Shown here: positions 33,191-43,722 of the stretch, piece after piece
Numbering within the stretch: position 1 is the stretch's first letter
Layout: every line of letters begins with the position of its first letter
Source of the DNA: Rhodococcus sp. Leaf278
GTDB lineage: Bacteria; Actinomycetota; Actinomycetes; Mycobacteriales; Mycobacteriaceae
NCBI RefSeq assembly: GCF_001426085.1
Contig: NZ_LMRR01000002.1
Coordinates: 243,087-307,086 of the forward strand
Direction of reading: 5' to 3'
DNA: 64,000 nucleotides
The notes under the pieces: generated by a model
Seen by the model: the letters and a program-made list of their open reading frames with translations, nothing else
What the model was told of the DNA's origin: nothing
Database searches by the model: none
Program-made: the position numbers and the translations under genes

Positions 33191-35112
33191 TATTCGGCCG
33201 CCCGGTCGACGAACCACGCCAGGGCAGCCGGATCGTCGACCGCGCTGGATTCGAGAGTGCTTGTCGCCGTAGCTCCTTGGAAGAGTCGCTTGAGTGGCAC
33301 CTCGAGCTTCTTCCCGGTACGCGTATGCGGGATTGCCTGCACCGCGATGACGTCGTCGGGAACGTGCCGCGGCGACGCCTGCGTTCTGATGACCGATTCG
33401 ATGCGGCCGCGCAGTTCATCGGTGAGACCGTCCGGAACGACCACGAACAAGGGCATCCAGTAACCACCGTCCGTCAGCTCGATGCCGAGAACGAGCGCCT
33501 CGGTGATCTCATCCAGTGACTCCACAGCCTGGTAGATGTCGGCGCTTCCCATTCGTATGCCGTTGCGGTTCAGGGTCGAATCGGACCGACCGTGCACGAG
33601 AACACTGCCGTGATCGGTGATGGTGATCCAATCACCGTGACGCCAGATCCCTGGGTAGGTATCGAAATAGGCATCGCGATAGCGAGTTCCGTCGGCGTCG
33701 TTCCAGAAGTACAGCGGCATCGACGGCATGGGCTCGGTGACGACCAATTCGCCCACCGTCCCGCGCACCGAGTTGCCGGCCTCGTCGAAGGCGTCGAGCG
33801 CAACACCCAGGAACGGCACGGACAGCTCTCCGGCCCATACCGGGGCGGTTCGCACTCCCCCGGCGAATGCCGATACGACGTCGGTACCACCCGAGATGGA
33901 GAAGACGGGTATCTGCGCACCGATGTTCTCCGACAACCAGATCGACGAGGACGCAGGCATCGCGGACCCGGTGATCCCGACCGCTCGCAGAGCCGACAGG
34001 TCGTGATCCGTGCCGGGATGCGTGTCGGCCTTGATGCGCGAGAGCACGTAGCCGGGGCTGGTACCGAGGTAGGTCACACCCAGCCTGGCCGCGATGTCCC
34101 ACAGCGCATCCGGCGAAGGGAACGACGGATTTCCGTCGGCGCACACGATGGTGGCACCGGTCAGCAGGCCCGCGATCTGGAAGTTCCACATCATCCAGCT
34201 CGGGCTGGTGTACCAGAAGAAGACATCCTCGGGTCCGAGATCTGATTGCAGGGCAACAGATTTGAGGTGCTCGAGCACCACACCACCATGACCGTGCACG
34301 ATTCCCTTGGGTAGACCTGTGGTACCGGACGAGAACACGACCCACAGTGGGTGATCGAACGGGACGGCCACCGGTACCAGTTTCCGGCTCTCGGCGGTGG
34401 CGTCGGACCAACTCTGCGCCGTTCCCGACGGTTCGCCGATCGTCACCACTACCCGCAGTGTCGGAAGGCCTTCGACGAGAACATCGACATCGGCGGCCTT
34501 GTCTCGGAACTTTCCTCCGTAGGTGTACCCGGCGGCGGTGATCAGTGCCGATGGTTCGAGTTGTCCCAGACGATCGAGAGCTGCCGAGGCCGAGTAGTCC
34601 TGCCCGCAGGCGGACCACACCGCACCCAGGCTCGCAGTCGCCAAGAAGGCGATCACTGCCTCCGGGATGTTCGGTAGGTACCCGACGACGCGATCGCCGC
34701 GCCGAACTCCCTTGTCTGCGAGTGTCCCCGCGAGCGCGCCCGCCTGCTCGATCGTCTCCGCCCATGTCACGGTCTGCACAGAACCGTCCTCGCGGGCATG
34801 AACGATCGCGGCGCGACCGGGTCGAGCGTGCCTGATGACCTGGTCCACGTAGTTCAGCTCGGTTCCCGAAAACCACTGCGCGCCCGGCATTCCGCGTTCA
34901 CCGAGTACGACGCTCGGCTCGTCGGCCGAGCCGATCTCGAAGAAATCCCACACTGCTCGCCAGAACAGTTCCAGCTCGGTCGTCGACCATCGCCACAGAG
35001 CCGAGTAGTCCGGTAGGAGCACATCGTGACGTTGCTCGACGAACCGCGCGAACTCGGTCACCCGAGCCTCGGCGAGATCGGAATCCGTCGGCGTCCACAG
35101 CGCACTGTCCAT
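33166..35112 (-). CDS. Acetoacetyl-CoA synthetase
   Basis: A 648-residue acyl-adenylate-forming ligase converting acetoacetate, CoA and ATP to acetoacetyl-CoA. It has the long N-terminal region typical of the acetyl/acetoacetyl-CoA synthetase branch (SALWTPTDSDLAEARVTEF, GTELNYVDQVI), the AMP-binding loop VVFSSGTTGLPKGIVHGHGG, the WYTSPSWMMWN segment and the C-terminal lysine block TRTGKKLEVPLKRL. Length matches the family. It follows the fadD-like gene by 31 bp on the same strand and probably shares its transcript, giving a unit for activating acetoacetate and fatty acids. The 3' end overlaps the convergent thioesterase gene. Confidence 0.9.
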   Translation of the reverse strand: MDSALWTPTDSDLAEARVTEFARFVEQRHDVLLPDYSALWRWSTTELELFWRAVWDFFEIGSADEPSVVLGERGMPGAQWFSGTELNYVDQVIRHARPGRAAIVHAREDGSVQTVTWAETIEQAGALAGTLADKGVRRGDRVVGYLPNIPEAVIAFLATASLGAVWSACGQDYSASAALDRLGQLEPSALITAAGYTYGGKFRDKAADVDVLVEGLPTLRVVVTIGEPSGTAQSWSDATAESRKLVPVAVPFDHPLWVVFSSGTTGLPKGIVHGHGGVVLEHLKSVALQSDLGPEDVFFWYTSPSWMMWNFQIAGLLTGATIVCADGNPSFPSPDALWDIAARLGVTYLGTSPGYVLSRIKADTHPGTDHDLSALRAVGITGSAMPASSSIWLSENIGAQIPVFSISGGTDVVSAFAGGVRTAPVWAGELSVPFLGVALDAFDEAGNSVRGTVGELVVTEPMPSMPLYFWNDADGTRYRDAYFDTYPGIWRHGDWITITDHGSVLVHGRSDSTLNRNGIRMGSADIYQAVESLDEITEALVLGIELTDGGYWMPLFVVVPDGLTDELRGRIESVIRTQASPRHVPDDVIAVQAIPHTRTGKKLEVPLKRLFQGATATSTLESSAVDDPAALAWFVDRAAEYQRVQRAR

Positions 35113-35143
35113 GCCTGCGAGTATGTCAGCCGAGCGATCGCCG

Positions 35144-36760
35144 TCAGATCAATCCGAGCGACCGCTCACGCATTTCCACCTTGCGCACCTTGCCGGTGAC
35201 CGTCATCGGGAACTCGTCGACGACGTGCACGTACCGCGGAATCTTGTAGTGCGCGAGCCGACCATCGCAGAACGCCCGCACCGCATCCGAATCGAGCGGC
35301 GGGGCATCGTCTCTCATCCTGATCCACACCATGAGCTCCTCGCCGTACTTCTGGTCGGGAACACCGATCACCTGGGCGTCGAGGATGTCGGGATGGGTGT
35401 AGAGAAACTCCTCGACTTCGCGGGGATAGATGTTCTCACCGCCGCGAATCACCATGTCCTTGATCCGTCCGGTGATGGCCACGTAGCCGTCCTCGTCCAT
35501 CACCCCGATGTCGCCGGTGTGCATCCACCCCTCGGTGTCGATGGCTTCGGCGGTCTTCTCCGGCTGCTCCCAGTAGCCCAGCATCACCGAGTAGCCGCGC
35601 GTGCACAGTTCGCCCGCCTGACCACGTGGCAAGGTGCTGCCGTCCATCGGGTCGACGATCTTCACTTCGAGATGCGGACCCACCCGACCCACGGTGGACA
35701 CTCGCTGTTCGATGGAGTCGTCGCTTCGAGTCTGCAGCGACACCGGGGACGTCTCGGTCATGCCGTAGCAGATCGACACCTCCGTCATCCCCATGCGCTC
35801 GATCACCTGCTTCATCACCTCGGTGGGGCACGGTGATCCGGCCATGATTCCGGTCCGCAGACTGCTCAGATCGAAGGCGTCGAAGTTCTCCAATGCCAGC
35901 TCGGCGATGAACATCGTCGGGACGCCGTAGAGCGACGTGCATTTCTCCGATTCCACGGCGGTCAGTGTCGCGACCGGATCGAAGGAGGGTCCGGGAATGA
36001 CCATCGCCGAGCCGTGCGAGGTAGACGCCAGATTGCCCATCACCATGCCGAAGCAGTGATAGAACGGCACCGGGATACACACCCGGTCCTCGGCGGTGTA
36101 GTGGCAGAGCTCGCCGACGAAGAATCCGTTGTTGAGGATGTTCCGGTGACTCAGCGTCGCACCCTTCGGGAAACCCGTTGTCCCCGACGTGTATTGAATG
36201 TTGATCGCGTCATCGGCCCGAAGCTGCTCGGACACGTCGGAGATCATCCTGGGAGTCTTCGCCAAGGCACGGTGCCCACGATCGGTCATAGCTTCCCACT
36301 GGATGCTCCCGATGAACAGAACCTCTCGCAGCGACGGCACCTCGGGTCGCGCGTTCTCGATCATCGCGGCGTAGTCCGAGCCCTTGAACTCGCTGGCCGA
36401 CAACAACACCGAGACAGCGGCCTGTTTCAGGACGAATTGCAGCTCGTGTGACCGATACGCCGGGTTGATGTTGACCAGCACCGCCCCGATCTTCGCTGTC
36501 GCATACTGCGCCAGAACCCATTCGGGACAGTTGGGTGCCCATATTCCCACTCGATCACCGACCGCGACGCCGGCCACCAGTAGTCCAGCCGCCAACAGAT
36601 CGACGTCGGCGACGAACTCCGAGTAGGTCCAACGTCGTCCGGAGGGTACGTCGATCAACGCGTCACGCTCGGAGAACGTCGCCGCGGTTCGATCCAGATT
36701 CGCGCCGATGGTCTCGTCGAGAACCGCAATGTCCGACGCACCGGAAGAATAACTGTCCAT
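35144..36760 (-). CDS. Fatty-acyl-CoA synthetase, FadD35-like
   Basis: A 538-residue AMP-forming acyl-CoA ligase. Adenylation motifs are clear: [61 protein letters not shown] and a terminal TVTGKVRK with the catalytic lysine. The overall pattern resembles medium/long-chain fatty-acyl-CoA synthases of the mycobacterial FadD35 type. I use the ATG at 36760 with GGGGTG upstream; 31 further codons are open but look non-coding. It lies 55 bp after eutC with a hairpin between them, and 31 bp before the acetoacetyl-CoA synthetase gene. Confidence 0.88.
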   Translation of the reverse strand: MDSYSSGASDIAVLDETIGANLDRTAATFSERDALIDVPSGRRWTYSEFVADVDLLAAGLLVAGVAVGDRVGIWAPNCPEWVLAQYATAKIGAVLVNINPAYRSHELQFVLKQAAVSVLLSASEFKGSDYAAMIENARPEVPSLREVLFIGSIQWEAMTDRGHRALAKTPRMISDVSEQLRADDAINIQYTSGTTGFPKGATLSHRNILNNGFFVGELCHYTAEDRVCIPVPFYHCFGMVMGNLASTSHGSAMVIPGPSFDPVATLTAVESEKCTSLYGVPTMFIAELALENFDAFDLSSLRTGIMAGSPCPTEVMKQVIERMGMTEVSICYGMTETSPVSLQTRSDDSIEQRVSTVGRVGPHLEVKIVDPMDGSTLPRGQAGELCTRGYSVMLGYWEQPEKTAEAIDTEGWMHTGDIGVMDEDGYVAITGRIKDMVIRGGENIYPREVEEFLYTHPDILDAQVIGVPDQKYGEELMVWIRMRDDAPPLDSDAVRAFCDGRLAHYKIPRYVHVVDEFPMTVTGKVRKVEMRERSLGLI

Positions 36761-36796
36761 GCACCCCACGGTAGTGACCGCCGTCACGCGCAGCCA

Positions 36797-36812
36797 CCCC
36801 CGAATAGGGGGG
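36797..36812 (-). terminator. Hairpin at the end of the ethanolamine operon
   Basis: A GC-only 5-bp stem, CCCCC/GGGGG, with a short AT-rich loop lies 4 nt after the eutC stop. No T-run follows, so it is at best an I-shaped actinobacterial-type terminator or a processing site separating eutC from the fadD-like gene. Confidence 0.4.
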
Positions 36813-36815
36813 ATG

Positions 36816-37598
36816 TCATTCCAGCGTGAGTGCCTCCGTCGCCTCGAGCACATCCGCTCGAGAGGTGTCCTTGAGCGCCACTCCGGACCGTCCGAGCTTC
36901 CTTGCCCCAGCCAGAAGGCCCGCTACTATTCGCGCAGACTGCGCGTAGCCCTGCCCCTCGGGCGGATGAATATTGGAGATGCAGTTGCGGTCGGCGTCGG
37001 TGCAGCCAGGCTTCGGCAGATGCGTCAGGTAGATGCCGAGACTGTCCGCAACCGACAGGCCCGGACGCTCCCCGATCAGAACCAGTACCGTCCGCACACC
37101 CATCGCCGCGGCGATGTGATCACCCAGCGCCACCCGCGCCTCGGTCGCAATGACCGGAGGCGCAATCGAATATCGATCGGCCAGTTCGGCTTTCAACGCC
37201 TCGAGCATCGGCACTCCGTGATCGGCCAGCGCGCGTGGGGACAACCCGTCGCTCAACACGATTCCGATCTCGTCCTCGGAGTTCACCACCGCCGACAGAT
37301 CCTTCGGTTGCCGACCGAGGTCGGGTCGTCGTAGGTACTCCGCACGACTGGTCGCCAACGACGTCACCACGGCCGGCCCACCGAGACCGACCTGCTCCAC
37401 CCGGCTCACGAATTCTTCGACGTCGAGCGGCATGTGCACCGCATCCCTGGCGGCAGCGTGCGCCGAGCGAAACTCCAATACCCGGGTGGTCGGCAACGAA
37501 TCACCGATACGCCCGAGCCCGATTCGGGCCTGCGTCATGGCCCGCAACTCGCCCCAGAACTCCACTTCTGAATCTGGTCGTTCCGCAGGCGTGCTCAT
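36816..37598 (-). CDS. eutC: Ethanolamine ammonia-lyase small subunit
   Basis: A 260-residue small subunit that pairs with EutB to bind adenosylcobalamin and split ethanolamine into acetaldehyde and ammonia. Recognisable blocks: [21 protein letters not shown] N-terminal segment (here [17 protein letters not shown]), [40 protein letters not shown] and the C-terminal [13 protein letters not shown] segment. The ATG at 37598 overlaps the eutB stop as ATGA, so translation is coupled. Frame-open sequence upstream of that ATG lies within eutB and is not used. Length is normal for the family. Confidence 0.95.
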   Translation of the reverse strand: MSTPAERPDSEVEFWGELRAMTQARIGLGRIGDSLPTTRVLEFRSAHAAARDAVHMPLDVEEFVSRVEQVGLGGPAVVTSLATSRAEYLRRPDLGRQPKDLSAVVNSEDEIGIVLSDGLSPRALADHGVPMLEALKAELADRYSIAPPVIATEARVALGDHIAAAMGVRTVLVLIGERPGLSVADSLGIYLTHLPKPGCTDADRNCISNIHPPEGQGYAQSARIVAGLLAGARKLGRSGVALKDTSRADVLEATEALTLE

Positions 37599-39007
37599 CG
37601 CGCACTCATCAAGGCCCGCAACGGTGAACCCGCAGCATCGATGTCCAGGACTCGACCGTCGGCGTCCACCATGCCCAAACGCGAGAGCCACGACTCGAAC
37701 TCCGGTGCAGGCCGCAGGCCGAGGACCTGTCGGACGTAGAGCACATCGTGAAAGCTCAACGACTGGTAGCCGAGCATGACGTCGTCGGCTCCCGGCACCG
37801 CGATGACGAATGCAACTCCGGCCGCACCCAGCAGCGTGAGCAACGTGTCCATGTCGTCCTGATCGGCCTCGGCGTGGTTGGTGTAGCAGACGTCGACGCC
37901 CATCGGCAGTCCCAGCAGCTTGCCGCAGAAGTGATCTTCGAGTCCGGCCCTGATGATCTGCTTGCCGTCGTACAAGTACTCCGGCCCGATGAATCCGACA
38001 ACGGTGTTGATCAGCAGCGGCTCCAGATCGCGGGCCACCGCGTACGCGCGTGTCTCGAGGGTCTGCTGATCGACCGGTCGGTCACCGGTGCCGATGTGCG
38101 CGCCCGCCGACAACGCGGAGCCCTGACCGGTTTCGAGATACATGACGTTGTTCCCGACGGTTCCGCGGTGCAACGATCGGCCGGCCTCGTTGGCCTGCCG
38201 AAGAAGCGGAATGTTCACGCCGAAGCTCGAATTGGCTCCTTCGGTGCCTGCGATGGACTGGAACACCAGGTCGACGGGAACTCCCTTGTCGATCAGTTCC
38301 ATCGTCGTCGTCACGTGCGAGAGCACGCACGATTGCGTGGGAATCTCGAAGCGCTGTCGAATCTCGTCGAGCAGATGCAGCAGGTCGGCTGTGGCCTGAG
38401 GCGAGTCGGTTGCGGGATTGATCCCGATGACCGCATCGCCCGATCCGAGCAGCAAACCGTCGAGCGTGGCCGCCGCAATTCCACGCGGATCGTCCGTCGG
38501 GTGATTGGGTTGCAAACGCGTGGTGAGGGTTCCGGGTAGCCCGATCGTCGTCCGGAACGCCGACGTCACCTGCACCGCCCGAGACACTGCGATCAGATCC
38601 TGGTTTCGCATTATCTTGCTGACGGCAGCGACCATCTCGGGCGTCAATCCTGCCGCGACCGATCGCAGTGTCGCTGCCGCGTCGGGCCCTGCGGTCACCT
38701 GCAGCAGCCAATCCCGTAGACCTCCTACGGTCAGGTGCGAGACGGCCCCGAATGCGATGCGGTCGTGCGAATCGATGATGAGCCGAGTGACCTCGTCGCT
38801 CTCGTACGGAACGAGCAGATCGTGCAGGAAGACATCGAGTGACACCTCCGACAGAGCCCACTGCGCCGCGGCGCGCTCGGCATCCGATTCGGCTGCGCAA
38901 CCGGCCAACTCGTCACCCGACCGCAGCGGGGTCGCCTTGGCCATCAGGTCCACCAGACCGTCGAACGTGTAGGTGGTACCCGAGACCTGTTGGGTGTAGA
39001 TCGTCAT
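37595..39007 (-). CDS. eutB: Ethanolamine ammonia-lyase large subunit
   Basis: A 470-residue catalytic subunit of the adenosylcobalamin-dependent ethanolamine ammonia-lyase. It shows the family's long TIM-barrel pattern, with GLVDLMAKATPLRSGDELAG at the start, RLQPNHPTDDPRG, GDAVIGINPATDS, GTEGANSSFGVN, YLETGQGSALSAGAH and CYTNHAEADQDDMD. The ATG at 39007 overlaps the permease stop (ATGA) and the stop overlaps eutC, so permease, eutB and eutC are one coupled operon. No eut shell-protein, EutA reactivase or EutD/E genes occur nearby, so this is the soluble, microcompartment-free form of the pathway. It requires a cobalamin supply from elsewhere. Confidence 0.96.
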   Translation of the reverse strand: MTIYTQQVSGTTYTFDGLVDLMAKATPLRSGDELAGCAAESDAERAAAQWALSEVSLDVFLHDLLVPYESDEVTRLIIDSHDRIAFGAVSHLTVGGLRDWLLQVTAGPDAAATLRSVAAGLTPEMVAAVSKIMRNQDLIAVSRAVQVTSAFRTTIGLPGTLTTRLQPNHPTDDPRGIAAATLDGLLLGSGDAVIGINPATDSPQATADLLHLLDEIRQRFEIPTQSCVLSHVTTTMELIDKGVPVDLVFQSIAGTEGANSSFGVNIPLLRQANEAGRSLHRGTVGNNVMYLETGQGSALSAGAHIGTGDRPVDQQTLETRAYAVARDLEPLLINTVVGFIGPEYLYDGKQIIRAGLEDHFCGKLLGLPMGVDVCYTNHAEADQDDMDTLLTLLGAAGVAFVIAVPGADDVMLGYQSLSFHDVLYVRQVLGLRPAPEFESWLSRLGMVDADGRVLDIDAAGSPLRALMSAR

Positions 39008-40458
39008 TCCAGTTCGGCCTCGGCCTCGGCCAGTGCGGCGAACTCCTCGTCCGGCGAATTCGCGACGAGGTGATGCCTGCTGTAGATGCCGAAGTACGCC
39101 ATGAACGCCACGAACACGGCCAGACACCACAGTGCCGCAGTGGAATCGACGACGAAGGTGGCGACAACGGCGAGAGCCGCGATGATCAACGCGAATCCGG
39201 TGGTCACGACACCCCCGGGGGTTCGGTACGGCCGTTCCATGTTCGGCTCGTTGCGGCGAAGCACGATGTGGCTGACCATCATCAGAACGTAGCTCAGTGC
39301 CGCACCGAAGACGGCCATGTTGAGCAACATTCCTCCCTGACCGGTCAGGGAGAGCAGGAAGCCGATGACGCCGGGCACGATCAGTGCGAGAGTCGGGGCC
39401 TTGCGAGAGTTGGTGATGGACAGTGTCTTCGGCAGGTATCCCGCGCGCGAGAGCGCAAAGAGCTGGCGCGAGTACGCGTACATGATCGAGAAGAAGGACG
39501 CGACCAATCCGGCCAGGCCGATGTAGTTGACGATCTTGCTCGCCGTTCCGTCACCGAGGGCTTCCACCAACGGGTTTCCCGATTCCTTGACGGCGTCGGC
39601 CCCGCCTGCTCCGGTCACCAGAAACAGGACGACAGCACCGGTGACGAGCAGAACACCCATGGCGGCGATGATGCCGCGCGGGACGTTCTTGGTCGGATCC
39701 TTGGCCTCTTCCGCGGCCAGCGGCACGCCCTCGATGGCGAGGAAGAACCAGATGGCGAACGGCACGGCCGCCCAGATGCCGAGATAGCCGAACGGCAGGA
39801 ATCCCGAGGCCCCGGCAGCGTCGGTGGGCGCGATGTCGGTCAGGTTGCTCGCGTCGAACTGACCGATGGCTGCGATGGCGAACACGACGAGTCCGACCAA
39901 GGCGATGCCGGTGATGACGAACATGATCTTGAGGGCTTCGCCCGCGCCGGAGAGGTGGATTCCGATGAACACCGCATAGACCACCAGGTAGACCCACCAC
40001 CCGTCGGTGATCCCGAACAGTCCGAGCGATTCGACGTAGGCACCGATGAACGTCGCGATTGCGGCAGGCGCGATCGCGTACTCGATGAGAATCGCTGTAC
40101 CGGTGGCGAATCCGCCCCACGGTCCCATGGCCCGGCGGGCGAAGGTGTAACCGCCGCCTGCCGCGGGCAGGGCAGACGACATCTCTGCCATGCCGAGGAC
40201 CATGGCGAGGTACATACCCGCGATGATGATCGCCGCGATCAGAAGGCCACCGAAACCGCCCTCGGCGAGACCGAGGTTCCACCCCGAGTAGTCGCCGGAG
40301 ATGACGTAGCTGACTCCCAGGCCGGCCAGCAGTACCCAGCCCGCTGTCCCCTTCTTCAGGGTGCGTTTGGCCAGGTAGTCACCGCCCTCGACATGAGCCT
40401 GAGTGCTGTCGTGGGAACTGGCCTTCGGATGAGGCGACTGTGGATCTTTCACGGACAT
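39004..40458 (-). CDS. Ethanolamine permease (APC superfamily)
   Basis: A 484-residue amino-acid/polyamine/organocation transporter with about twelve membrane segments from residue 40 onward. The early WVLLAGLGVSYVISGDYSGWN segment and the LPAAGGGYTFARRAMGP loop match ethanolamine permeases of the eutBC-linked type. I chose the ATG at 40458 with GAGAGG upstream. The stop overlaps the eutB start by 4 nt. The role as an ethanolamine importer is strongly supported by this coupling to eutBC. The C-terminus is a short acidic cytoplasmic tail. Confidence 0.93.
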   Translation of the reverse strand: MSVKDPQSPHPKASSHDSTQAHVEGGDYLAKRTLKKGTAGWVLLAGLGVSYVISGDYSGWNLGLAEGGFGGLLIAAIIIAGMYLAMVLGMAEMSSALPAAGGGYTFARRAMGPWGGFATGTAILIEYAIAPAAIATFIGAYVESLGLFGITDGWWVYLVVYAVFIGIHLSGAGEALKIMFVITGIALVGLVVFAIAAIGQFDASNLTDIAPTDAAGASGFLPFGYLGIWAAVPFAIWFFLAIEGVPLAAEEAKDPTKNVPRGIIAAMGVLLVTGAVVLFLVTGAGGADAVKESGNPLVEALGDGTASKIVNYIGLAGLVASFFSIMYAYSRQLFALSRAGYLPKTLSITNSRKAPTLALIVPGVIGFLLSLTGQGGMLLNMAVFGAALSYVLMMVSHIVLRRNEPNMERPYRTPGGVVTTGFALIIAALAVVATFVVDSTAALWCLAVFVAFMAYFGIYSRHHLVANSPDEEFAALAEAEAELE

Positions 40459-40517
40459 TGCAAGCCTCTCGTACCAGGTCACTCGCGAGGGGACGCTCCA
40501 TCGGGTGCGGGGCGCGC

Positions 40518-40527
40518 GAACCGGTTC
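40518..40527. promoter_or_regulatory. Palindrome in the ethanolamine operon promoter region
   Basis: A perfect 10-bp palindrome GAACCGGTTC lies 60-69 nt upstream of the permease start, in the 119-bp gap after the cation transporter gene. It is a candidate operator; the short length allows chance occurrence. Confidence 0.25.
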
Positions 40528-40577
40528 ACAGTAGGTCGATGATGTGATCGGGGTGTCATCGATGAATGACGGGCGAA

Positions 40578-41561
40578 TTACGGCTGCTGTGCAACCGCAT
40601 TGACGTCACCGATGTCTCCCTCGTCCGGTTCGGCGACTGTCAGTACTGCGTCCACTACGGCTCTGTTGGTTTCCAGCTCACGCTCCAGCCGCCGGAGCGT
40701 GTGCGCAATGCGTGATTCTGCGAAATCACCGACGAGATCGACACTCGCCACCACGTAGATCTGTTTGGGACCGACGAACTCGATGCGCACGAATCGGACC
40801 GATGCCACCTCGGGCAGTTGCTCGATGCGCTGCACCACCGCGTTCCATAATGCTCTCGAACCTGGTTCCCCGGTGAGGAATCGGCGGTTTCGATCGATCA
40901 GGACGAAGGCCACGATGCCGAGCAACACGCCCACCAGAATCGACCCGATCGCGTCGAACGCCGCGGATCCGGTCAGTTGGTGCAAGCCGATTCCTACACC
41001 GGCGATCACGATGCCGATCAACGCGGCACTGTCCTCCGCGAACACCGCTCGCAGAGTCGGGTCCGAGGTCTCGAGTGCGTAGTCGAGGAAGTCCTTGTCG
41101 TACTCGGCTGCTTCACCGCGAATCTGCCGAACCGACTGCAGGAACGAGATTCCCTCGAGCAGAAATGCAACCGCGAGGACCACATAGGCGACGAGGTAGT
41201 TCTCACTGCTCGATTCGCCGGCGAGCAACGAGGTGATGCCGTGCCACACCGATACTGCGGCACCGGCGACGAAGAGCCCGATGGCCGCGAGAGTCGACCA
41301 GAAATACGTCTCGCGTCCGTAGCCGAGCGGACGTCGGTCGTCCGGCCCGCGTGAACCCCGACGATTGGCCACGAGCAGAAAGATCTCGTTACCGGTATCC
41401 GCCCACGAGTGCGCAGCTTCGGCGACCATCGACGCCGATCCGGTGAAGACGGCCGCGAACGTCTTGGCGATCGCGACGCCGAGGTTGGCGACGAACGCAA
41501 TCACCACTGTGCGCAGGCTTTCGCCGCCCTCGGCCGCGTCTGATTTCGATGAGCTTTTCAT
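40578..41561 (-). CDS. Cation diffusion facilitator (CDF) family transporter
   Basis: A 327-residue divalent metal exporter. Six membrane segments are followed by a cytoplasmic domain (about 210-310). The metal-site helices are visible: EAAHSWADTGNE in TM2 (HxxxD) and AVFAEDSAALIG in TM5. The C-terminal part (RFVRIEFVGPKQIYVVASVDLVGD) is the ferredoxin-like domain of the family. Zn, Fe, Mn or Co may be the substrate; the sequence does not decide. I use the ATG at 41561; the frame extends 11 codons further. It sits between the DUF779 gene (33 bp upstream) and the ethanolamine permease, and may be part of the aldehyde dehydrogenase transcript. Confidence 0.88.
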   Translation of the reverse strand: MKSSSKSDAAEGGESLRTVVIAFVANLGVAIAKTFAAVFTGSASMVAEAAHSWADTGNEIFLLVANRRGSRGPDDRRPLGYGRETYFWSTLAAIGLFVAGAAVSVWHGITSLLAGESSSENYLVAYVVLAVAFLLEGISFLQSVRQIRGEAAEYDKDFLDYALETSDPTLRAVFAEDSAALIGIVIAGVGIGLHQLTGSAAFDAIGSILVGVLLGIVAFVLIDRNRRFLTGEPGSRALWNAVVQRIEQLPEVASVRFVRIEFVGPKQIYVVASVDLVGDFAESRIAHTLRRLERELETNRAVVDAVLTVAEPDEGDIGDVNAVAQQP

Positions 41562-41594
41562 CGTTCGCACTGTATGCGCTGCGCGCAGCCGCAC

Positions 41595-42134
41595 TCAGCC
41601 CTGGAGCATCCCGGGCACGGGACAGGCGTCGACGGCCTCGGCGACCACGAGCGGATCATCGGGAACCTCGGGTCGTCGACCTTCTTCCCAGTCGACGCCG
41701 ACCAGTGGTGGATGCTCGGCAAGGATGTCGTTCTCCTCGGCGGTGTACGCCCGCCCCCGGCTGAGGAAACGGACCCCCTCGGGTGATTCGAGCGAGAATC
41801 CACCGCCGCGGCCGGGAACCACGTCGAGCACGAGCTGCGTGTGCTTCCACGCTTGGAATTGTGATCCCGAGATCCACACCGGCACACCGTCGCTCCCGGT
41901 CGGCAGCTCCTGTGGGACCTCACCGACGCCGAGCCGAAGGTCGATGTACCCCAGCAGCACGTCGCGGTCACCCACGATGAATTCGCCTGCGGGATAACAC
42001 ATCGGCGACGAGCCGTCGCAGCAGCCACCGGACTGATGCATCATCAGTTCCCCGTGGATACCGCCGAGGCGACGGAGCAGGTCCATCGCCTCGACGGTTG
42101 TCTTCAGCCGCGCAGGCGGCCGAGGGGCATTCAT
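41595..42134 (-). CDS. DUF779 family protein
   Basis: A 179-residue protein with the conserved DUF779 blocks MMHQSGGCCDGSSPMCYPAGEF, FQAWKHTQLVLDVVPGRGGGFSLESPEGVRF (quoted in part: HTQLVLDVVPGRGGG). The cysteine/histidine-rich GGCCDG...MCYP stretch looks like a metal site. After about residue 130 there is an extra tail. DUF779 genes commonly accompany aldehyde dehydrogenases of the ExaC/AcoD group, and here the ATG overlaps the dehydrogenase stop by one base (TGATG), so translation is coupled. The biochemical role is unknown; an accessory or redox-metal role for the dehydrogenase is inference. Confidence 0.85.
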   Translation of the reverse strand: MNAPRPPARLKTTVEAMDLLRRLGGIHGELMMHQSGGCCDGSSPMCYPAGEFIVGDRDVLLGYIDLRLGVGEVPQELPTGSDGVPVWISGSQFQAWKHTQLVLDVVPGRGGGFSLESPEGVRFLSRGRAYTAEENDILAEHPPLVGVDWEEGRRPEVPDDPLVVAEAVDACPVPGMLQG

Positions 42135-43657
42135 CAGAAGAATCCCTGTGCCTTCTGCGCGTAGCTCACCAACAGGTTCTTGGTCTGCTGGTAGTGATCG
42201 AGCATCATCTTGTGGTTCTCGCGACCGATACCGGACTGCTTGTAGCCACCGAACGCGGCGTGCGCCGGGTACTGGTGATAGGTGTTGGTCCACACGCGAC
42301 CGGCCTGAATGTCGCGGCCGGCGCGGTAGGCGATACCGCCGTCGCGAGACCAGACGCCTGCGCCGAGCCCGTACAGGGTGTCGTTGGCGATCTCGATGGC
42401 GTTGTCGTAATCGGTGAACGACGTGACCGACACGACCGGCCCGAAGATCTCTTCCTGGAAGATGCGCATGTTGTTCTTGCCGGTGAAGATGGTGGGCTGC
42501 ATGTAGTAGCCGCCGTTGAGGTCGCCGCCGAGCTGTGCGCGCTCGCCGCCGGTCACGACCTGTGCGCCCTCACTTTTGCCGATCTCGATGTACGAGAGGA
42601 TCTTCTCGAGCTGGTCGTTGGAAGCCTGAGCACCGATCATGGTCTCGGTGTCCAGCGGATCTCCCTGTCGTACAGCCTTGGTACGGATGGCAGCGAGGGC
42701 GAGGAACTCGTCGAAGATGTCCGCCTGGATCAACGAGCGCGACGGGCAGGTGCAGACTTCACCCTGGTTGAGGGCGAACATCGTGAAGCCCTCGAGGGCC
42801 TTGTCCTGGTAGTCGTCGTTGGCCTGCAGCACGTCGGAGAAGAAGACGTTGGGGCTCTTGCCGCCGAGCTCGAGAGTCACCGGAATCAGGTTCTGCGATG
42901 CGTACTGCATGATCAGGCGGCCGGTGGTGGTCTCGCCGGTGAACGCGATCTTGGAAATACGCGGGCTCGATGCCAGGGGCTTGCCTGCCTCGACGCCGAA
43001 TCCGTTGACGATGTTCAGCACACCGGCGGGCAGCAGATCGCCGATGATCGAGATCAGGTGCAGGATCGATGCGGGAGTCTGCTCTGCGGGCTTGAGCACC
43101 ACGGCATTACCGGCCGCGAGCGCCGGGGCGAGCTTCCAGACCGCCATGAGGATCGGGAAGTTCCACGGAATGATCTGCCCGACGACTCCGAGCGGCTCGT
43201 GGAAGTGGTAAGCCACTGTGTCGCTGTCGATTTCGGACAGCGAGCCCTCCTGCGCGCGAATGCAGCCGGCGAAGTACCGGAAGTGATCGATGGCCAACGG
43301 AATATCGGCGTTGAGGGTTTCGCGGATCGGCTTGCCGTTGTCCCAGGATTCTGCCAGCGCGATGGACTCGAGGTTCTCGGCGATGCGGTCGGCGATCTTG
43401 TTGAGGATCACTGCGCGCTCGGCGGCGGACGTCTTGCCCCACGCTGGTGCTGCGGCGTGTGCCGCGTCGAGTGCGAGTTCGATGTCTTCGGACGTGGAGC
43501 GGGCGACCTCGCAGAAGTTCTCACCGGTGACGGGAGTCGGGTTCTCGAAGTACTGGCCCTTGACCGGCGGTACCCACTCGCCGCCGATCCAGTTGTCGTA
43601 GCGCGACTGGAACGACATGACGGAATCGGCGGTACCTGGACGGGCGTAGACGGACAT
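42134..43657 (-). CDS. NAD-dependent acetaldehyde dehydrogenase (ExaC/AcoD type)
   Basis: A 507-residue aldehyde dehydrogenase oxidising acetaldehyde to acetate with NAD+. The Rossmann and catalytic features are present: [19 protein letters not shown], catalytic Glu at 263 (LELGGKSPN) and nucleophile Cys at 302 in [11 protein letters not shown], an arrangement with two cysteines typical of the acetaldehyde-specific group. The C-terminal [14 protein letters not shown] and YAQKAQGFF end are also typical. The ATG at 43657 follows AGGAGG with 7 nt spacing. In context it removes the acetaldehyde made by EutBC or from ethanol; the GAF-type regulator gene directly upstream is its likely activator. 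Confidence 0.95.
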   Translation of the reverse strand: MSVYARPGTADSVMSFQSRYDNWIGGEWVPPVKGQYFENPTPVTGENFCEVARSTSEDIELALDAAHAAAPAWGKTSAAERAVILNKIADRIAENLESIALAESWDNGKPIRETLNADIPLAIDHFRYFAGCIRAQEGSLSEIDSDTVAYHFHEPLGVVGQIIPWNFPILMAVWKLAPALAAGNAVVLKPAEQTPASILHLISIIGDLLPAGVLNIVNGFGVEAGKPLASSPRISKIAFTGETTTGRLIMQYASQNLIPVTLELGGKSPNVFFSDVLQANDDYQDKALEGFTMFALNQGEVCTCPSRSLIQADIFDEFLALAAIRTKAVRQGDPLDTETMIGAQASNDQLEKILSYIEIGKSEGAQVVTGGERAQLGGDLNGGYYMQPTIFTGKNNMRIFQEEIFGPVVSVTSFTDYDNAIEIANDTLYGLGAGVWSRDGGIAYRAGRDIQAGRVWTNTYHQYPAHAAFGGYKQSGIGRENHKMMLDHYQQTKNLLVSYAQKAQGFF

Positions 43658-43722
43658 TGATAATCCTCCTGATCGACACGTGCTTCACAGTTGATGCGGT
43701 GTGTGATTCAGGACACTAGGCC

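Noticed and set aside
38839..40542. 567-codon plus-strand frame opposite the ethanolamine permease and eutB
   Set aside because: Low-complexity Asp/Gly/Arg translation, antisense to two well-recognised enzymes.
42098..43660. 520-codon plus-strand frame opposite the aldehyde dehydrogenase
   Set aside because: Antisense shadow of a gene with both catalytic residues identified.
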